DNA from: an uncultured Bacteroidales bacterium
Lineage (GTDB): Bacteria > Bacteroidota > Bacteroidia > Bacteroidales > Paludibacteraceae
Direction: 5' to 3'
Assembly: GCA_902779705.1 (NCBI GenBank)
Contig: CACZCR010000012.1
Coordinates: forward strand, 1 to 45,155
DNA length: 45,155 nt
In this document: piece after piece, positions 18,412 through 27,080 of the stretch
Layout: every line of letters begins with the position of its first letter
How positions within the stretch are numbered: position 1 is the first letter of the stretch
Made by a program: the position numbers and the translations under genes
Notes under the pieces: model-generated
What the model was told of the DNA's origin: nothing
Seen by the model: the letters and a program-made list of their open reading frames with translations, nothing else
Database searches by the model: none

Positions 18412-19292
18412 TACTCTGCAGCCTCTGCCTTGGGCTCTTCTGCCTTAGCCTCTTCAGCTTTCGGCTCTTCTGCCTTTACCTCAGCTACTTTCTCAGCCTC
18501 TGCTTTCGGAGCAGCTTTGCGGATACGTTGACGGCGCTCTTTGGGAGCCGGAGCCTCAGCCTCTGCTGGGTTTTGTGCCTCAGCAGCAGCCTCGTCAGCC
18601 TTCTCTACCTTGCGCTCCTCAAGACCTTCCTTGATAGCCTCGCATACAGCGGTCAAGATCACGTCGATAGCCTTGGTAGCATCGTCGTTAGCAGGGATCA
18701 CGAAGTCGATATCGTTAGGATTAGAGTTGGTATCAACGATTGCAAATACCGGAATACCCAGACGGTTTGCCTCAGCTACAGCGATCTTCTCTTTGATCAC
18801 GTCTACTACAAACACAGCGCTCGGCAGACGGTTCAGGTCAGCGATAGAACCCAGGTTCTTCTCCAGTTTCTCGCGTTGACGAGTGATCTGCAGTTTCTCA
18901 CGCTTCGAGATGTTGTCAAACGTACCGTCGCTCATCATCTTGTCGATCTGGCTCATTTTCTTCACAGCCTTACGGATGGTCGGGAAGTTGGTCAACATAC
19001 CACCAGCCCAACGCTCAGTGATGTACGGCATGCCGATCTCTTGAGCATGTGCTGCTACTACTTCTTGAGCTTGTTTCTTGGTTCCAACGAACAGGATCTT
19101 GCGACCGCTGCGAGCGATACCTTTCAGCGACTCAGCAGCCTCCTCTACTTTCAGAGCGGTCTTGTTCAGGTCGATGATGTGAATGCCATTACGCTCCATG
19201 TAAATGTACGGAGCCATGGCAGGATTCCATTTGCGTTTGAGGTGGCCAAAGTGTGCACCAGCCTCCAACAGTTGATCAAAATTAGTTCTCAT
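18411..19292 (-). CDS. rpsB: 30S ribosomal protein S2 with acidic/alanine-rich tail
   Basis: 293 residues. The S2 core (residues ~1-225) shows the typical AGAHFGHLKRKWNPAM, FVGTKKQAQEVV, ERWAGGMLTNF and VFVVDVIKEKIAVAEANRLGIP segments. From ~residue 230 a charged tail of A/E/K/P repeats (KAEEPKAEEAKAEE pattern) extends beyond the usual core; such tails are common in Bacteroidota S2. It heads the rpsB-tsf pair. Confidence 0.97.
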   Translation of the reverse strand: MRTNFDQLLEAGAHFGHLKRKWNPAMAPYIYMERNGIHIIDLNKTALKVEEAAESLKGIARSGRKILFVGTKKQAQEVVAAHAQEIGMPYITERWAGGMLTNFPTIRKAVKKMSQIDKMMSDGTFDNISKREKLQITRQREKLEKNLGSIADLNRLPSAVFVVDVIKEKIAVAEANRLGIPVFAIVDTNSNPNDIDFVIPANDDATKAIDVILTAVCEAIKEGLEERKVEKADEAAAEAQNPAEAEAPAPKERRQRIRKAAPKAEAEKVAEVKAEEPKAEEAKAEEPKAEAAE

Positions 19293-19379
19293 AATTTTTT
19301 TTAATGTTGTAATGTTTTATTGATTTGTTAATATCCGTTTATTTCAGTTCGCTTTTCACGCGCATAATACATTAAATAA

Positions 19380-19403
19380 ATATGCGCGCACGCACACACG
19401 CGT
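19380..19403. other. Alternating purine-pyrimidine tract upstream of rpsB
   Basis: 24 bases of perfect purine/pyrimidine alternation (GCGCGCACGCACACACGCG core) in the rpsB upstream region between the rpsI terminator and the rpsB start. Such tracts can adopt Z-DNA. The rest of 19293-19418 is AT-rich and shows no TTTG-N20-TAnnTTTG promoter that I could find. Confidence 0.6.
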
Positions 19404-19418
19404 TGGGCGAACCAAAAC

Positions 19419-19453
19419 AATCGTGTGGTAATCCCGAAGGAGTCCACACGATT
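19419..19453 (-). terminator. Terminator after rpsI
   Basis: A perfect 10-bp stem AATCGTGTGG / CCACACGATT enclosing a smaller TCC-CGAA-GGA hairpin, followed on the minus strand by GTTTTGG. It separates the rplM-rpsI unit from rpsB-tsf. Confidence 0.8.
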
Positions 19454-19470
19454 TGGATGATTCTTGTCGA

Positions 19471-19857
19471 TTAACGCTTGCTGAACTGGAAGCGCTTGCG
19501 TGCCTTTGGACGACCCGGTTTCTTACGCTCAACCTCACGAGCGTCACGAGTCATAAAGCCTTCTGACTTGAGAGCAGCCTTATCCTCCGGATTGATTTTC
19601 ACCAGCGCACGTGCGATAGCCAGACGAAGAGCCTCAGCCTGTCCTTTGTAGCCACCGCCATCCAGGTTTGCTTTGATATCGAATTTCTCTACTACATCCA
19701 ACTTCTGCAGCGGTTGTTTAACGATGTACTGCAGTGCTGCAGCAGGGAAATAGGTGTCTAAATCACGACCGTTGATCACGATCTTACCAGCACCTTCACT
19801 AACGTAAACGCGTGCAACTGCAGCTTTACGACGACCTAATGCATTAATTACTTCCAT
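19471..19857 (-). CDS. rpsI: 30S ribosomal protein S9
   Basis: 128 residues. Typical S9 features: NALGRRKAAVARVYVSEGAGKIVINGRDL at the N-terminus, the GGGYKGQAEALRLAIARAL centre and the conserved basic C-terminus ending KRFQFSKR, which reaches the ribosomal P site. It starts 10 bases after rplM, as in most bacteria. Confidence 0.98.
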   Translation of the reverse strand: MEVINALGRRKAAVARVYVSEGAGKIVINGRDLDTYFPAAALQYIVKQPLQKLDVVEKFDIKANLDGGGYKGQAEALRLAIARALVKINPEDKAALKSEGFMTRDAREVERKKPGRPKARKRFQFSKR

Positions 19858-19867
19858 TGTCTAATTC

Positions 19868-20323
19868 TTATTTTAAGGTGTTGATATCTATTTGTTTGGG
19901 TTGTTGTGCCTGCATATTGTGCTCAGCGCCGCCAAACACGTACAGGTTATTGATGATCTTGTTGCCAAGACGGTTCTTAGGAAGCATGCCCTTAACCACT
20001 TTCTTGATCAGACGATCTACGCCCTTTGCCTTCAGCTCTGCAGGGCTCATTACGCGCTGACCACCCGGGAAACCGGTGTAGCGTACATACTCACGATCGG
20101 TCCATTTGTTACCGGTCATCTCCACCTTGTCGGCATTGATGATAATCACGTTGTCACCACAATCTACATTCGGGGTGAACGAAGGTTTGTACTTACCGCG
20201 CAGCAATTTTGCTACCTTAGTACACATGCGACCAAGAATCTGGCCTTCAGCGTCAATCACTACCCACTCTTTCTGAACGGTAGCCTTGTTCAATGACACT
20301 GTCTTGTAACTGTTAAATTCCAT
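19868..20323 (-). CDS. rplM: 50S ribosomal protein L13
   Basis: 151 residues. Typical L13 segments: VVIDAEGQILGRMCTKVAKLLRGKYKPSFTP (residues ~21-51), DNVIIINADKVEMTGNKW and the GMLPKNRLGNKIINNLYVFGGAEHNMQAQQP C-terminus. It is the first gene of the rplM-rpsI unit and has a ~165-base structured leader and a good promoter. Confidence 0.98.
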   Translation of the reverse strand: MEFNSYKTVSLNKATVQKEWVVIDAEGQILGRMCTKVAKLLRGKYKPSFTPNVDCGDNVIIINADKVEMTGNKWTDREYVRYTGFPGGQRVMSPAELKAKGVDRLIKKVVKGMLPKNRLGNKIINNLYVFGGAEHNMQAQQPKQIDINTLK

Positions 20324-20487
20324 TAATTTGTTTCTTTTAGGCCGAGCCGACAGACATCCTTTATGACTTTCGTTTTACGGGTCACAGGGGTGCTGTTCCC
20401 CTACGCTATCCACTGCCCAACTCGACGATTTATAAATATTATTTATACTTTTTACACAACCGATAAAACTATCGACCGCGAAAAAAG
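20324..20487 (-). promoter_or_regulatory. Structured 5' leader of rplM-rpsI
   Basis: About 165 bases between the promoter and the rplM start. On the minus strand it holds a CGATA/TATCG-type hairpin near the 5' end and a larger two-part hairpin in the middle (outer GGG/CCC, inner AGGGG/CCCCT around loop AACAGCA). This is the position where r-protein leaders that bind L13 or S9 act in other bacteria. Autoregulation is inferred from position and structure only. Confidence 0.55.
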
Positions 20488-20491
20488 CGTG

Positions 20492-20523
20492 CAAAGATAC
20501 TACTTTTTTTTGAATTACGCAAA
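20492..20523 (-). promoter_or_regulatory. Promoter of rplM-rpsI
   Basis: On the minus strand: TTTG (20520-20523), 20-base spacer, TATCTTTG (20492-20499). The -33 box touches the stop codon of the upstream DUF4296 gene. Confidence 0.88.
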
Positions 20524-21045
20524 TTATTTTGTACTTTTTTTCACAAATATGCGCATTTTCATGCTAAAGTCCCCAAAATCAGAGCCCTCCGTAGGAGGCA
20601 AAGCCACAACACAGCTGTCTGCTATGTTCAACAGCGCCAGCTGCATATCATTGGGCAACTCGCGTCGCCAATAGCCATGACTCACCATCATTCGTTCCCG
20701 TTCTCGGATCTCTTTCTTCTCCCAATAAGCTGCCTCCGCTTCTACTCTGGCCTCCAGCTTGGGATAGATCTTGTCAAAAAACGACGGATGGTTGGTATAC
20801 CACACCAGCGACGAGTCAAACTCCGCCTGAGTGATACCATGCTTCTCCATCACTGAGCGATAACACTCTTTCGATTCTTCGGCATAGCCGCCTTGGGCAT
20901 AACCCGCTACACTCAGCACAGCGTCCGCCTTATGCAGATCGTAGATCACGTCCCGCATCTGACTCGATGACAACACTCCTCGAGGACGGCATCCTACCAT
21001 ACATACCGCCGCCAATAATACTATCCACAATCTCTCTTTCGCCAT
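20524..21045 (-). CDS. DUF4296 lipoprotein
   Basis: 173 residues with a lipoprotein signal (LWIVLLAAVCMVGC, acylated Cys at ~19), so membrane-anchored in the periplasm. The rest is charged and helical, with the DUF4296 pattern of SQMRDVIYDLHKADAVL followed by CYRSVMEKHGITQAEFDSSLVWYTNHP. Function is unknown. It sits directly after lspA, the peptidase that would process it. Its start (ATGGCGAAAG) is the last unit of the repeat array that also forms the lspA C-terminus. Confidence 0.85.
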   Translation of the reverse strand: MAKERLWIVLLAAVCMVGCRPRGVLSSSQMRDVIYDLHKADAVLSVAGYAQGGYAEESKECYRSVMEKHGITQAEFDSSLVWYTNHPSFFDKIYPKLEARVEAEAAYWEKKEIRERERMMVSHGYWRRELPNDMQLALLNIADSCVVALPPTEGSDFGDFSMKMRIFVKKSTK

Positions 21046-21092
21046 TATCCTTTCTACTTTCGCCCTTCGACTTTCGCCCTTTCGCCATTATC
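21035..21092 (-). repeat. TTTCGCC-flavour array across the lspA/DUF4296 junction
   Basis: Units CTTTCGCCATT, CTTTCGCCC, TTCGA and similar (plus-strand reading) run from the last ~12 codons of lspA through its stop codon and on into the first codons of the DUF4296 gene. The array therefore supplies the C-terminus of one protein and the N-terminus of the next. The same flavour occurs inside holA at 24117-24150. Confidence 0.85.
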
Positions 21093-21629
21093 CAACGACT
21101 GATTCAGATCTTTGGTAAAGAACAACAGTATCACGATCACGGCGCAGGTGATATACGAGTCCGCCACATTAAACACAGGCCTAAAGAACAACACTTCGCC
21201 GGCGCTGTTGTGTATCAGCGGAAAATAGAGCATATCCACCACTTTGCCGTACATCCATTCGCTGCCTTGGAACAACTTGCCGTAGAACACGCAGTCCAGT
21301 ATATTGCCCAGCGCACCGGCAGTCACAAATGCTATAGTTGCTATATAAGATGTACGCGCGGGACGCTGCCAAATCAGTCGGTGCAGATACCATCCCAGCG
21401 CACCTACAGCGGCTAAGCGGAACAGGGTCAGCGCCAACTTGTCGAACCACTCCACGCCAAACGCCATACCATCGTTCAGTATATAGCACAGATGAAACCA
21501 CGGCGTCAGAGCGATATCTTCGTACAAGTCCATATGGCTGACCACCAGCATCTTAACCACCTGATCCAGTAGTACGCCCAGTACCACAATCAGGCTCACC
21601 AGCAGCACGTGTCGCTGTTGTTGTTTCAT
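21054..21629 (-). CDS. lspA: Lipoprotein signal peptidase (SPase II)
   Basis: 191 residues, inner-membrane aspartyl protease that cleaves prolipoprotein signals. Motifs: LDQVVK (residues ~21-26), [10 protein letters not shown] (~49-58), [10 protein letters not shown] with the first catalytic Asp (~109) and FNVADSYI with the second (~152). Four membrane segments are visible. The terminal [11 protein letters not shown] is encoded by the repeat array and is not part of the family core. The start overlaps the metK stop (ATGA). Confidence 0.95.
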   Translation of the reverse strand: MKQQQRHVLLVSLIVVLGVLLDQVVKMLVVSHMDLYEDIALTPWFHLCYILNDGMAFGVEWFDKLALTLFRLAAVGALGWYLHRLIWQRPARTSYIATIAFVTAGALGNILDCVFYGKLFQGSEWMYGKVVDMLYFPLIHNSAGEVLFFRPVFNVADSYITCAVIVILLFFTKDLNQSLDNGERAKVEGRK

Positions 21630-22879
21630 AGTCCAAATGCTTTGCGGATAGCCTCTACTCTATCCAGTTTCTCCCACGTGAACAGCTCCACCTCACGCTC
21701 AAACTCCTTGCCGTTCTCGTCCAAGAAAGTCTTCGTCACTTTCTCTGCCGTACGTCCCATATGGCCATAACGCGCCGTCTCTTCGTAGATCGGCTCAGTC
21801 AACTTCAGGTCACGGATGATAGCGGCCGGACGCAGGTCGAACAGCTCCTGCACCTTCTTAGCTATCTCCGCATCCTTCATCGCCACTTGGGCAGTACCGG
21901 ATGTCTGAACATAGACCGACACCGGCTCTGCCACGCCGATGGCGTAGCTCACTTGTACCAATGCCTCGTGTGCCACACCCGCTGCCACCAGGTTCTTGGC
22001 TATCCAGCGAGCGGCATAAGCGGCCGAACGGTCCACTTTAGACGGATCCTTACCCGAGAACGCGCCGCCGCCGTGAGCACCGCGACCTCCATAGGTGTCA
22101 ACGATGATCTTGCGGCCTGTCAAACCTGTGTCGCCGTGAGGACCGCCGATCACAAAATTGCCGGTCGGGTTCACCAGCAGCTTGGCGTTCTTGTCCTCCA
22201 AAAAAGCCTGCAGCAGTTCCGTATAGCGCGAGTCACGTTTCGCCACGCGGGGAAGTAGGATAGTGATCACATCGCGTTTGATATCTTCGGGTGTCACACC
22301 TTCATCATGCTGCGTACTCAGCACGATCGTATCGATCCTGACAGGGCGGTTCTGTTCGTCGTACTCGATGGTCACTTGGCTCTTCGAGTCCGGACGCAGA
22401 TAGGTCATCTGCTCACCCTCTTTGCGAATACGTGCCAGCGTATAAACGAGCGTGTGTGCCATATCCAGCGTCAACGGCATATAGTTGTCCGTTTCGTCGG
22501 TGGCATAGCCGAACATCATTCCCTGATCGCCGGCGCCTTGTTCCTCTTCGCTCTCGCGGCTCACGCCCATGTTGATGTCAGCCGACTGAGCATGTAGTGC
22601 CGTCAGGATGCCGCAACTCTCTGCGTCAAACTTATACGCCGCTTTGGTGTATCCTATATCGCTGATCGCGCGCCGAGCAATGCGTTGTATATCTACATAG
22701 TGTTCACAGCTCACCTCTCCGGCTATCACCACTTGACCTGTTGTGCACATCGTCTCACACGCCACGTGAGCACGGGGATCGAGTGCCAAGATATTATCCA
22801 AAATAGCGTCACTAATCTGATCGCTCACCTTATCCGGGTGTCCTTCTGACACCGACTCGGATGTAAAATAATAATTCAT
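21626..22879 (-). CDS. metK: S-adenosylmethionine synthetase
   Basis: 417 residues. Makes SAM from methionine and ATP. Motifs: [17 protein letters not shown] (residues ~12-28), [12 protein letters not shown] (~116-127) and [23 protein letters not shown] (~271). The end overlaps the lspA start by four bases. No SAM riboswitch is possible directly upstream, since the PrsW-like gene ends one base before. Confidence 0.97.
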   Translation of the reverse strand: MNYYFTSESVSEGHPDKVSDQISDAILDNILALDPRAHVACETMCTTGQVVIAGEVSCEHYVDIQRIARRAISDIGYTKAAYKFDAESCGILTALHAQSADINMGVSRESEEEQGAGDQGMMFGYATDETDNYMPLTLDMAHTLVYTLARIRKEGEQMTYLRPDSKSQVTIEYDEQNRPVRIDTIVLSTQHDEGVTPEDIKRDVITILLPRVAKRDSRYTELLQAFLEDKNAKLLVNPTGNFVIGGPHGDTGLTGRKIIVDTYGGRGAHGGGAFSGKDPSKVDRSAAYAARWIAKNLVAAGVAHEALVQVSYAIGVAEPVSVYVQTSGTAQVAMKDAEIAKKVQELFDLRPAAIIRDLKLTEPIYEETARYGHMGRTAEKVTKTFLDENGKEFEREVELFTWEKLDRVEAIRKAFGL

Positions 22880-22880
22880 T

Positions 22881-23576
22881 TTATTGTTCGTCTTCTTTTT
22901 GATATTGTTTTATCAGTTTGTTGCTTCGTTTACGCAGGTAGATAAATCCGCCCAGGAACAGGAGCATCAGTATGCCTGCCCAGTACTCGTCTACCACGCC
23001 TTGTGCAAAGATCAGGCCGTCATAGATGCCGTGTGCTATCATCGGCACCAACCATGCCAGAAACATGTTCACTTTCCGTTTGACCGGTTCGCCGAAATGG
23101 GCTCTCGCGTAGAAGAAGCCCATCAGGATAGCAAACGAGAAATGTCCCGGCACAGCGAATATAGCGCGTGATATACCGGTCACTACCCATTCGCCTGCGA
23201 CGGCACCATTCACCAGATACATGATATTCTCCACGCCGGCAAAGCCCAATCCTACGCAGCAGGCATAGACGATGCCGTCCAGTTTCTCGTCAAAATAAGG
23301 GTTCTTGCGCAGCAGTAACCACAGCATCAGCAGTTTGGCGCCTTCTTCCGGCATAGCTGCCATCACAAACGCGTTCATCCATGCCGACAAGCCGTCCACC
23401 ACTTCCAGTCCGCCAAGGGGCGATACGACCATCAGTACGATAGGTACGCTCAACGCGCCGTACAGCAGACCTTTCAGCAACCATTTCAAGGGTTCGGGCT
23501 GTTTGATATCCTGATACCAGATATAGCCGAACAACAGTACTACGGGCAGCAAAGCTGCCAAAATCACAAGCCACAT
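22881..23576 (-). CDS. PrsW-family intramembrane metalloprotease
   Basis: 231 residues with about seven membrane segments. The family motifs are in order: [13 protein letters not shown] (EExxK, residues ~76-88), [13 protein letters not shown] (FxxxE type, ~109-121), [17 protein letters not shown] (~141) and [10 protein letters not shown] (HxxxD, ~183). PrsW cleaves a membrane anti-sigma factor in Bacillus; no anti-sigma gene is nearby here, so the substrate is unknown. The C-terminus is basic and cytoplasmic-looking. Confidence 0.87.
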   Translation of the reverse strand: MWLVILAALLPVVLLFGYIWYQDIKQPEPLKWLLKGLLYGALSVPIVLMVVSPLGGLEVVDGLSAWMNAFVMAAMPEEGAKLLMLWLLLRKNPYFDEKLDGIVYACCVGLGFAGVENIMYLVNGAVAGEWVVTGISRAIFAVPGHFSFAILMGFFYARAHFGEPVKRKVNMFLAWLVPMIAHGIYDGLIFAQGVVDEYWAGILMLLFLGGFIYLRKRSNKLIKQYQKEDEQ

Positions 23577-23577
23577 A

Positions 23578-24624
23578 TCAATGCATTATTTTATATATCA
23601 GTTCTTTCCATAGGTCCGCATCGGTCGCCGAGGGGTTGTTGATACCTTTCAGTCGAGCGTCCGTCTCACGGAAAAAGCCTATGATCTTAAATGTCTTACC
23701 CGCCGGATAACGTCTGGCAGCAGCCGCGTAGTTCTTCACAAAATACGGGTTCACGCCCAGGGCTGCCCCTACTGCAGTGTTGTTGCTCTTGTCCGGCAGA
23801 TAGTGGTACATCATCAGGGTCTGGAAGAACGTGAACAGCACGCCCAGTTCTTTGACCATCGGATGATCTTTGCTGCTCGCAAAATACTGGGTGATACGGT
23901 TCGCTTTGACCACATCACCGCTGATCAATGCCTCTTGCAGCTCAAACACATTGTAGTCTTTCGATATACCCACATTGCGTTCCACTAGTGCTGCATCTAT
24001 CTTGTGCACGCCTTCGGGACGGCCGTCTATCAGTTTCTGTAGCGCACCCACGATGGCTTGCAAATCTGTGCCCAAGCTGTCCGCCAGAATGCGTGTCACT
24101 TTGGGATCGAACTCTAACCTTTCGCCATTCGTCCTTTCGCCATTCGCCAGATTATATTTCCGAATATAATCATTGATCCAGCGTTCCACCTCATAGTCGC
24201 GCAACTTGTCCGACACCATCACTACGCCCACTTTGTCCAGTTTCTTCCACCATCCGGCACGTTTGTCCGGTGTGCCGTACTTATAGCAGATCACCAGCAC
24301 AGTCGTTGGCTGCGGGTTCTCCAGATACTGCGCCAAGGCTTCCCATTTCTTGATGTGCTGTGCCTCTTTGACAATCACCACTTTGTTGCCACCCATCATC
24401 GCAAACCCGCGGGCTGCGCCTATAGCGGGAGCGATGTCCGCTGATGCCAAGTCTTTGCCATAGACCACCGTTTGGTCAAACTCACGCGCCATCTCGTCGA
24501 GTATATGCGTCTCCAGATAGTCGCACACCTGATCGATGTAATACGGTTCCTCGCCGCATAACATATACACCGGCGCATATTCACCTTGGCGCGCCTGTCG
24601 CATCAACTCGTCGAACTTCACCAT
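23578..24624 (-). CDS. holA: DNA polymerase III subunit delta, with internal repeat insert
   Basis: 348 residues; the clamp-loader wrench subunit. Typical segments: MLCGEEPYYIDQVCDYLE (residues ~21-38), MMGGNKVVIVKEAQ (~75), VLVICYKYGTPDKRAGWWKKL and SLGTDLQAIVGALQKLI. Between ~158 and 169 lies NGERTNGER, encoded by two copies of a 15-base repeat, at the boundary between the AAA+ and the next domain. It starts 2 bases after the 5'-nucleotidase gene stop. Confidence 0.93.
   Translation of the reverse strand: MVKFDELMRQARQGEYAPVYMLCGEEPYYIDQVCDYLETHILDEMAREFDQTVVYGKDLASADIAPAIGAARGFAMMGGNKVVIVKEAQHIKKWEALAQYLENPQPTTVLVICYKYGTPDKRAGWWKKLDKVGVVMVSDKLRDYEVERWINDYIRKYNLANGERTNGERLEFDPKVTRILADSLGTDLQAIVGALQKLIDGRPEGVHKIDAALVERNVGISKDYNVFELQEALISGDVVKANRITQYFASSKDHPMVKELGVLFTFFQTLMMYHYLPDKSNNTAVGAALGVNPYFVKNYAAAARRYPAGKTFKIIGFFRETDARLKGINNPSATDADLWKELIYKIMH
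24117..24150 (-). repeat. TTTCGCC-flavour array inside holA
   Basis: Two and a half 15-base units (7-mer CTTTCGC-like plus 8-mer CATTCGTC-like), in frame, encoding NGERTNGER. Same flavour as the lspA junction array 3 kb away. Confidence 0.88.
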
Positions 24625-24626
24625 CC

Positions 24627-26162
24627 TTATTTGATTGTCAACCGTCCTTGCGGTTTAGCATATTCTTGTCCTATATGGCCGTCCAGTGCGGTTTCGATAT
24701 ACTCTTTGGTAGCCATGTTGTCCATACCTATGTTAGCGCGGATCACTTCGCAGTCTTTGACTATCTCGCCAAACTGCAGGAAGTTATACGACGCCATTCC
24801 TACGCTGTACACGCGCTCCATATTCATCTCTCGGCAAACGCCGGCGGTATCGTCTATCTCGAATATATCCACCAGTTTCTTCTCCTCTTTGCTATATACA
24901 TAGCCAAAACCCGAAGGGTGGATCAGCAGTCCTGTCTCCTCTTCTGTCAGCAGTCCCGAGCAAGCGTACTCGATCATCTTCACCAGTGTCTTGGCGGGAA
25001 TAGCGTATAGGTTGAGGTCGTTGTTAAAAGGCTGCATGTCAATGATCTCGCCTAGCGTCACATCGCCTTGCTCAATATCTTTGCGCAGTCCGCCGCCGTT
25101 CACCAGCGCCAGCTCAGCGCCGCAGTACCAGCGAGTCGCATCAGCTGCCAGATCGCCTGTGTTGGTCGGACTGTTACGCACCGCACGTTTGCCATCGGCG
25201 CCCAGGTTGGTCAGTCTCACTTCGCTGTATCCCACCTTGCGGTTGATCACCGGCGCGTTCACTGTGTTGATACTGTCCACTACCGCTTGCACGCGCGCAT
25301 CGCGGTCCTTATAGTCTTTTAGCGACACGATCGAGGTCTCTATCTTGCCGTCACGACCTATATACAGCTTGCCGATGTTGTCCAGTTTCTGTCCCGTCTG
25401 GGTCAGAGCCACCTGTTTGCCACGGCTGTTGGTCACCATCTGCTGCGCTATCTTCGAGTGGGTATGGCCGTCCAGTACGGCATCGATGCCATAGGTCTTC
25501 TCTATCAGCTTGACCGAGGTCAGCGGTACATCCTTCTCGCCCAAGTGCGACAGTACCACCACATACTTAGCGCCGGCTTTGCGGGCAGCGTTCACCTGTT
25601 GTTGCACCAGTTCCACTACCTTGTCATAGTCCTGCAACCGGTACAATGTATCGCCATCGGCGGAGATGAATGCTTGCTGCTCATCGCGCATAGCGGTCGG
25701 CGTCAGCACACCTATATACGCCACTTTGGTGCGTCCGTACTGTTTGATCACATAGCGGCCAAAAGGATAGTTGTCGGCACGGTCGCTGAAGTTCACGCAG
25801 CTCACACGCTCGGTACCAAACTGCTCCATCAGCTCCAACATACGCGGTACGCCATAGTCAAACTCATGGTTTCCCAGTGTGATTGCATCGTACGGCATCT
25901 CGCGCAGCACGTCTATGATCTGCTGTCCTCGGGACAACGTACCGGCCACGGCTCCTTGAACCAAGTCACCCGAGCTGGCCAAACCCACATAGGCTGTATC
26001 CGCTGTACGCATCGCATCGTACAACGAGCGTAGTTGCGGATAGCGCTCTATGGCGCAATGTACATCGTTGTCGTGCAGAATCACTATCGGTTTCTGCGGC
26101 TTGCATGCCCAGGCGCTCAGCGTCCACACACATGCACTCAGTATCAGGATTGTTTTTCTCAT
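24627..26162 (-). CDS. Secreted 5'-nucleotidase / metallophosphatase (UshA-like)
   Basis: 511 residues with an N-terminal signal (TILILSACVWTLSAWA). The N-terminal metallophosphatase domain has HDNDVH (residues ~29-34), SSGDLVQG, TLGNHEFDYG (~94-103), VLSHLGEKD and LDGHTHSK (~230-237). The C-terminal 5'-nucleotidase domain holds NGGGLRKDI and the FxNDLNLY/GFGYVYS segments. It probably dephosphorylates periplasmic nucleotides to salvageable nucleosides. It overlaps the DUF4861 gene start region by 4 bases, and holA follows. Confidence 0.9.
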   Translation of the reverse strand: MRKTILILSACVWTLSAWACKPQKPIVILHDNDVHCAIERYPQLRSLYDAMRTADTAYVGLASSGDLVQGAVAGTLSRGQQIIDVLREMPYDAITLGNHEFDYGVPRMLELMEQFGTERVSCVNFSDRADNYPFGRYVIKQYGRTKVAYIGVLTPTAMRDEQQAFISADGDTLYRLQDYDKVVELVQQQVNAARKAGAKYVVVLSHLGEKDVPLTSVKLIEKTYGIDAVLDGHTHSKIAQQMVTNSRGKQVALTQTGQKLDNIGKLYIGRDGKIETSIVSLKDYKDRDARVQAVVDSINTVNAPVINRKVGYSEVRLTNLGADGKRAVRNSPTNTGDLAADATRWYCGAELALVNGGGLRKDIEQGDVTLGEIIDMQPFNNDLNLYAIPAKTLVKMIEYACSGLLTEEETGLLIHPSGFGYVYSKEEKKLVDIFEIDDTAGVCREMNMERVYSVGMASYNFLQFGEIVKDCEVIRANIGMDNMATKEYIETALDGHIGQEYAKPQGRLTIK

Positions 26163-27073
26163 AGTTCTCTATCCATTTGTTTGAAACTCTCAAACCACTC
26201 TTCGTCGCTCTTGTCTATCTTCTCGCCGTTGGACCACTCGCTCCAGCCGGCGGCGAAATAGTAGGTCAGCGTATCGCCTACGTTGTATGGCTGCATCGTA
26301 TAGAGTACGCCGTCTTGCCGTCCTTGCATCGACGGTCCGGGAGTCATCACTGCTATATAGACGCGTCCTTGCGAGCGGGAGCCGTTGTACTCATAGTTCA
26401 GTTCGGCAGCATGCTTGTCGCTGAGTGCATCCTCGGCATAAGCTATCATGCCGCAGTGGTCGCAGGTCTCGATGTTATCTACCGTGTCATGCATATAGAT
26501 TCCTCCGCCGGCCATCAGCTCGCCGTCATAGTCGCCGGTCAACACCACTTGTGCTTTGTTCCACGCTGTACCTGCCTGGGCGGTGATAGTGATACTTTCT
26601 TTTAGGATGTGATCATCCACCATCAGGCTGTCATATTCCAGCTTAAACACCAGCCGTTCCGGTGTCTGCTCTATTATCTGCCAGCGGTCGTACGCGCCGC
26701 CTACGTATAGTTGGCGGTTGGACATCGGCATCACTACCAGTCCTCCGGCGCCGCAGGTGTGTCCCACTTTGTAGCAGTCCAGTCCTTTGCCGTAGTTGAT
26801 GTGGTATGGCAGTCCAAGCACGTTTTCGCGGTAATAAAAACTGTCCACTACCAACTCCGGACTGGTCTTGAGCCACAGGTCCACACCGTTGCTGGGGTTC
26901 TCGGGGCGTAAAGCCGGGCCGTACATACGGAAGGCGGCGTACTCGTTCTCCCACGCAAAGTCATCCTTACGCTCCGGCACATAACGCCCAAACACTTTCG
27001 TCTCCACCAACTCCTTCTGACACGCCGTCAGACTCAGAGCAAAGATTGCTATATAAAAGATTTTTCTCATCAA
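26159..27073 (-). CDS. DUF4861 lipoprotein (uronate utilisation associated)
   Basis: 304 residues with a lipoprotein signal (IFALSLTAC, Cys ~18). The body matches DUF4861 features: VFGRYVPERKDDFAWENEYAAFRMYGPAL, the DLWLK and NYGKGLDCYKVGHTCGAGG segments, and YYFAAGWSEW near the end. DUF4861 genes recur beside uronate-degradation genes in Bacteroidota, and here the next upstream gene is KduD-like. The catalytic role is not established to my knowledge. It starts 7 bases after the kduD stop and overlaps the 5'-nucleotidase gene. Confidence 0.85.
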   Translation of the reverse strand: MMRKIFYIAIFALSLTACQKELVETKVFGRYVPERKDDFAWENEYAAFRMYGPALRPENPSNGVDLWLKTSPELVVDSFYYRENVLGLPYHINYGKGLDCYKVGHTCGAGGLVVMPMSNRQLYVGGAYDRWQIIEQTPERLVFKLEYDSLMVDDHILKESITITAQAGTAWNKAQVVLTGDYDGELMAGGGIYMHDTVDNIETCDHCGMIAYAEDALSDKHAAELNYEYNGSRSQGRVYIAVMTPGPSMQGRQDGVLYTMQPYNVGDTLTYYFAAGWSEWSNGEKIDKSDEEWFESFKQMDREL

Positions 27074-27080
27074 TCCTCAA

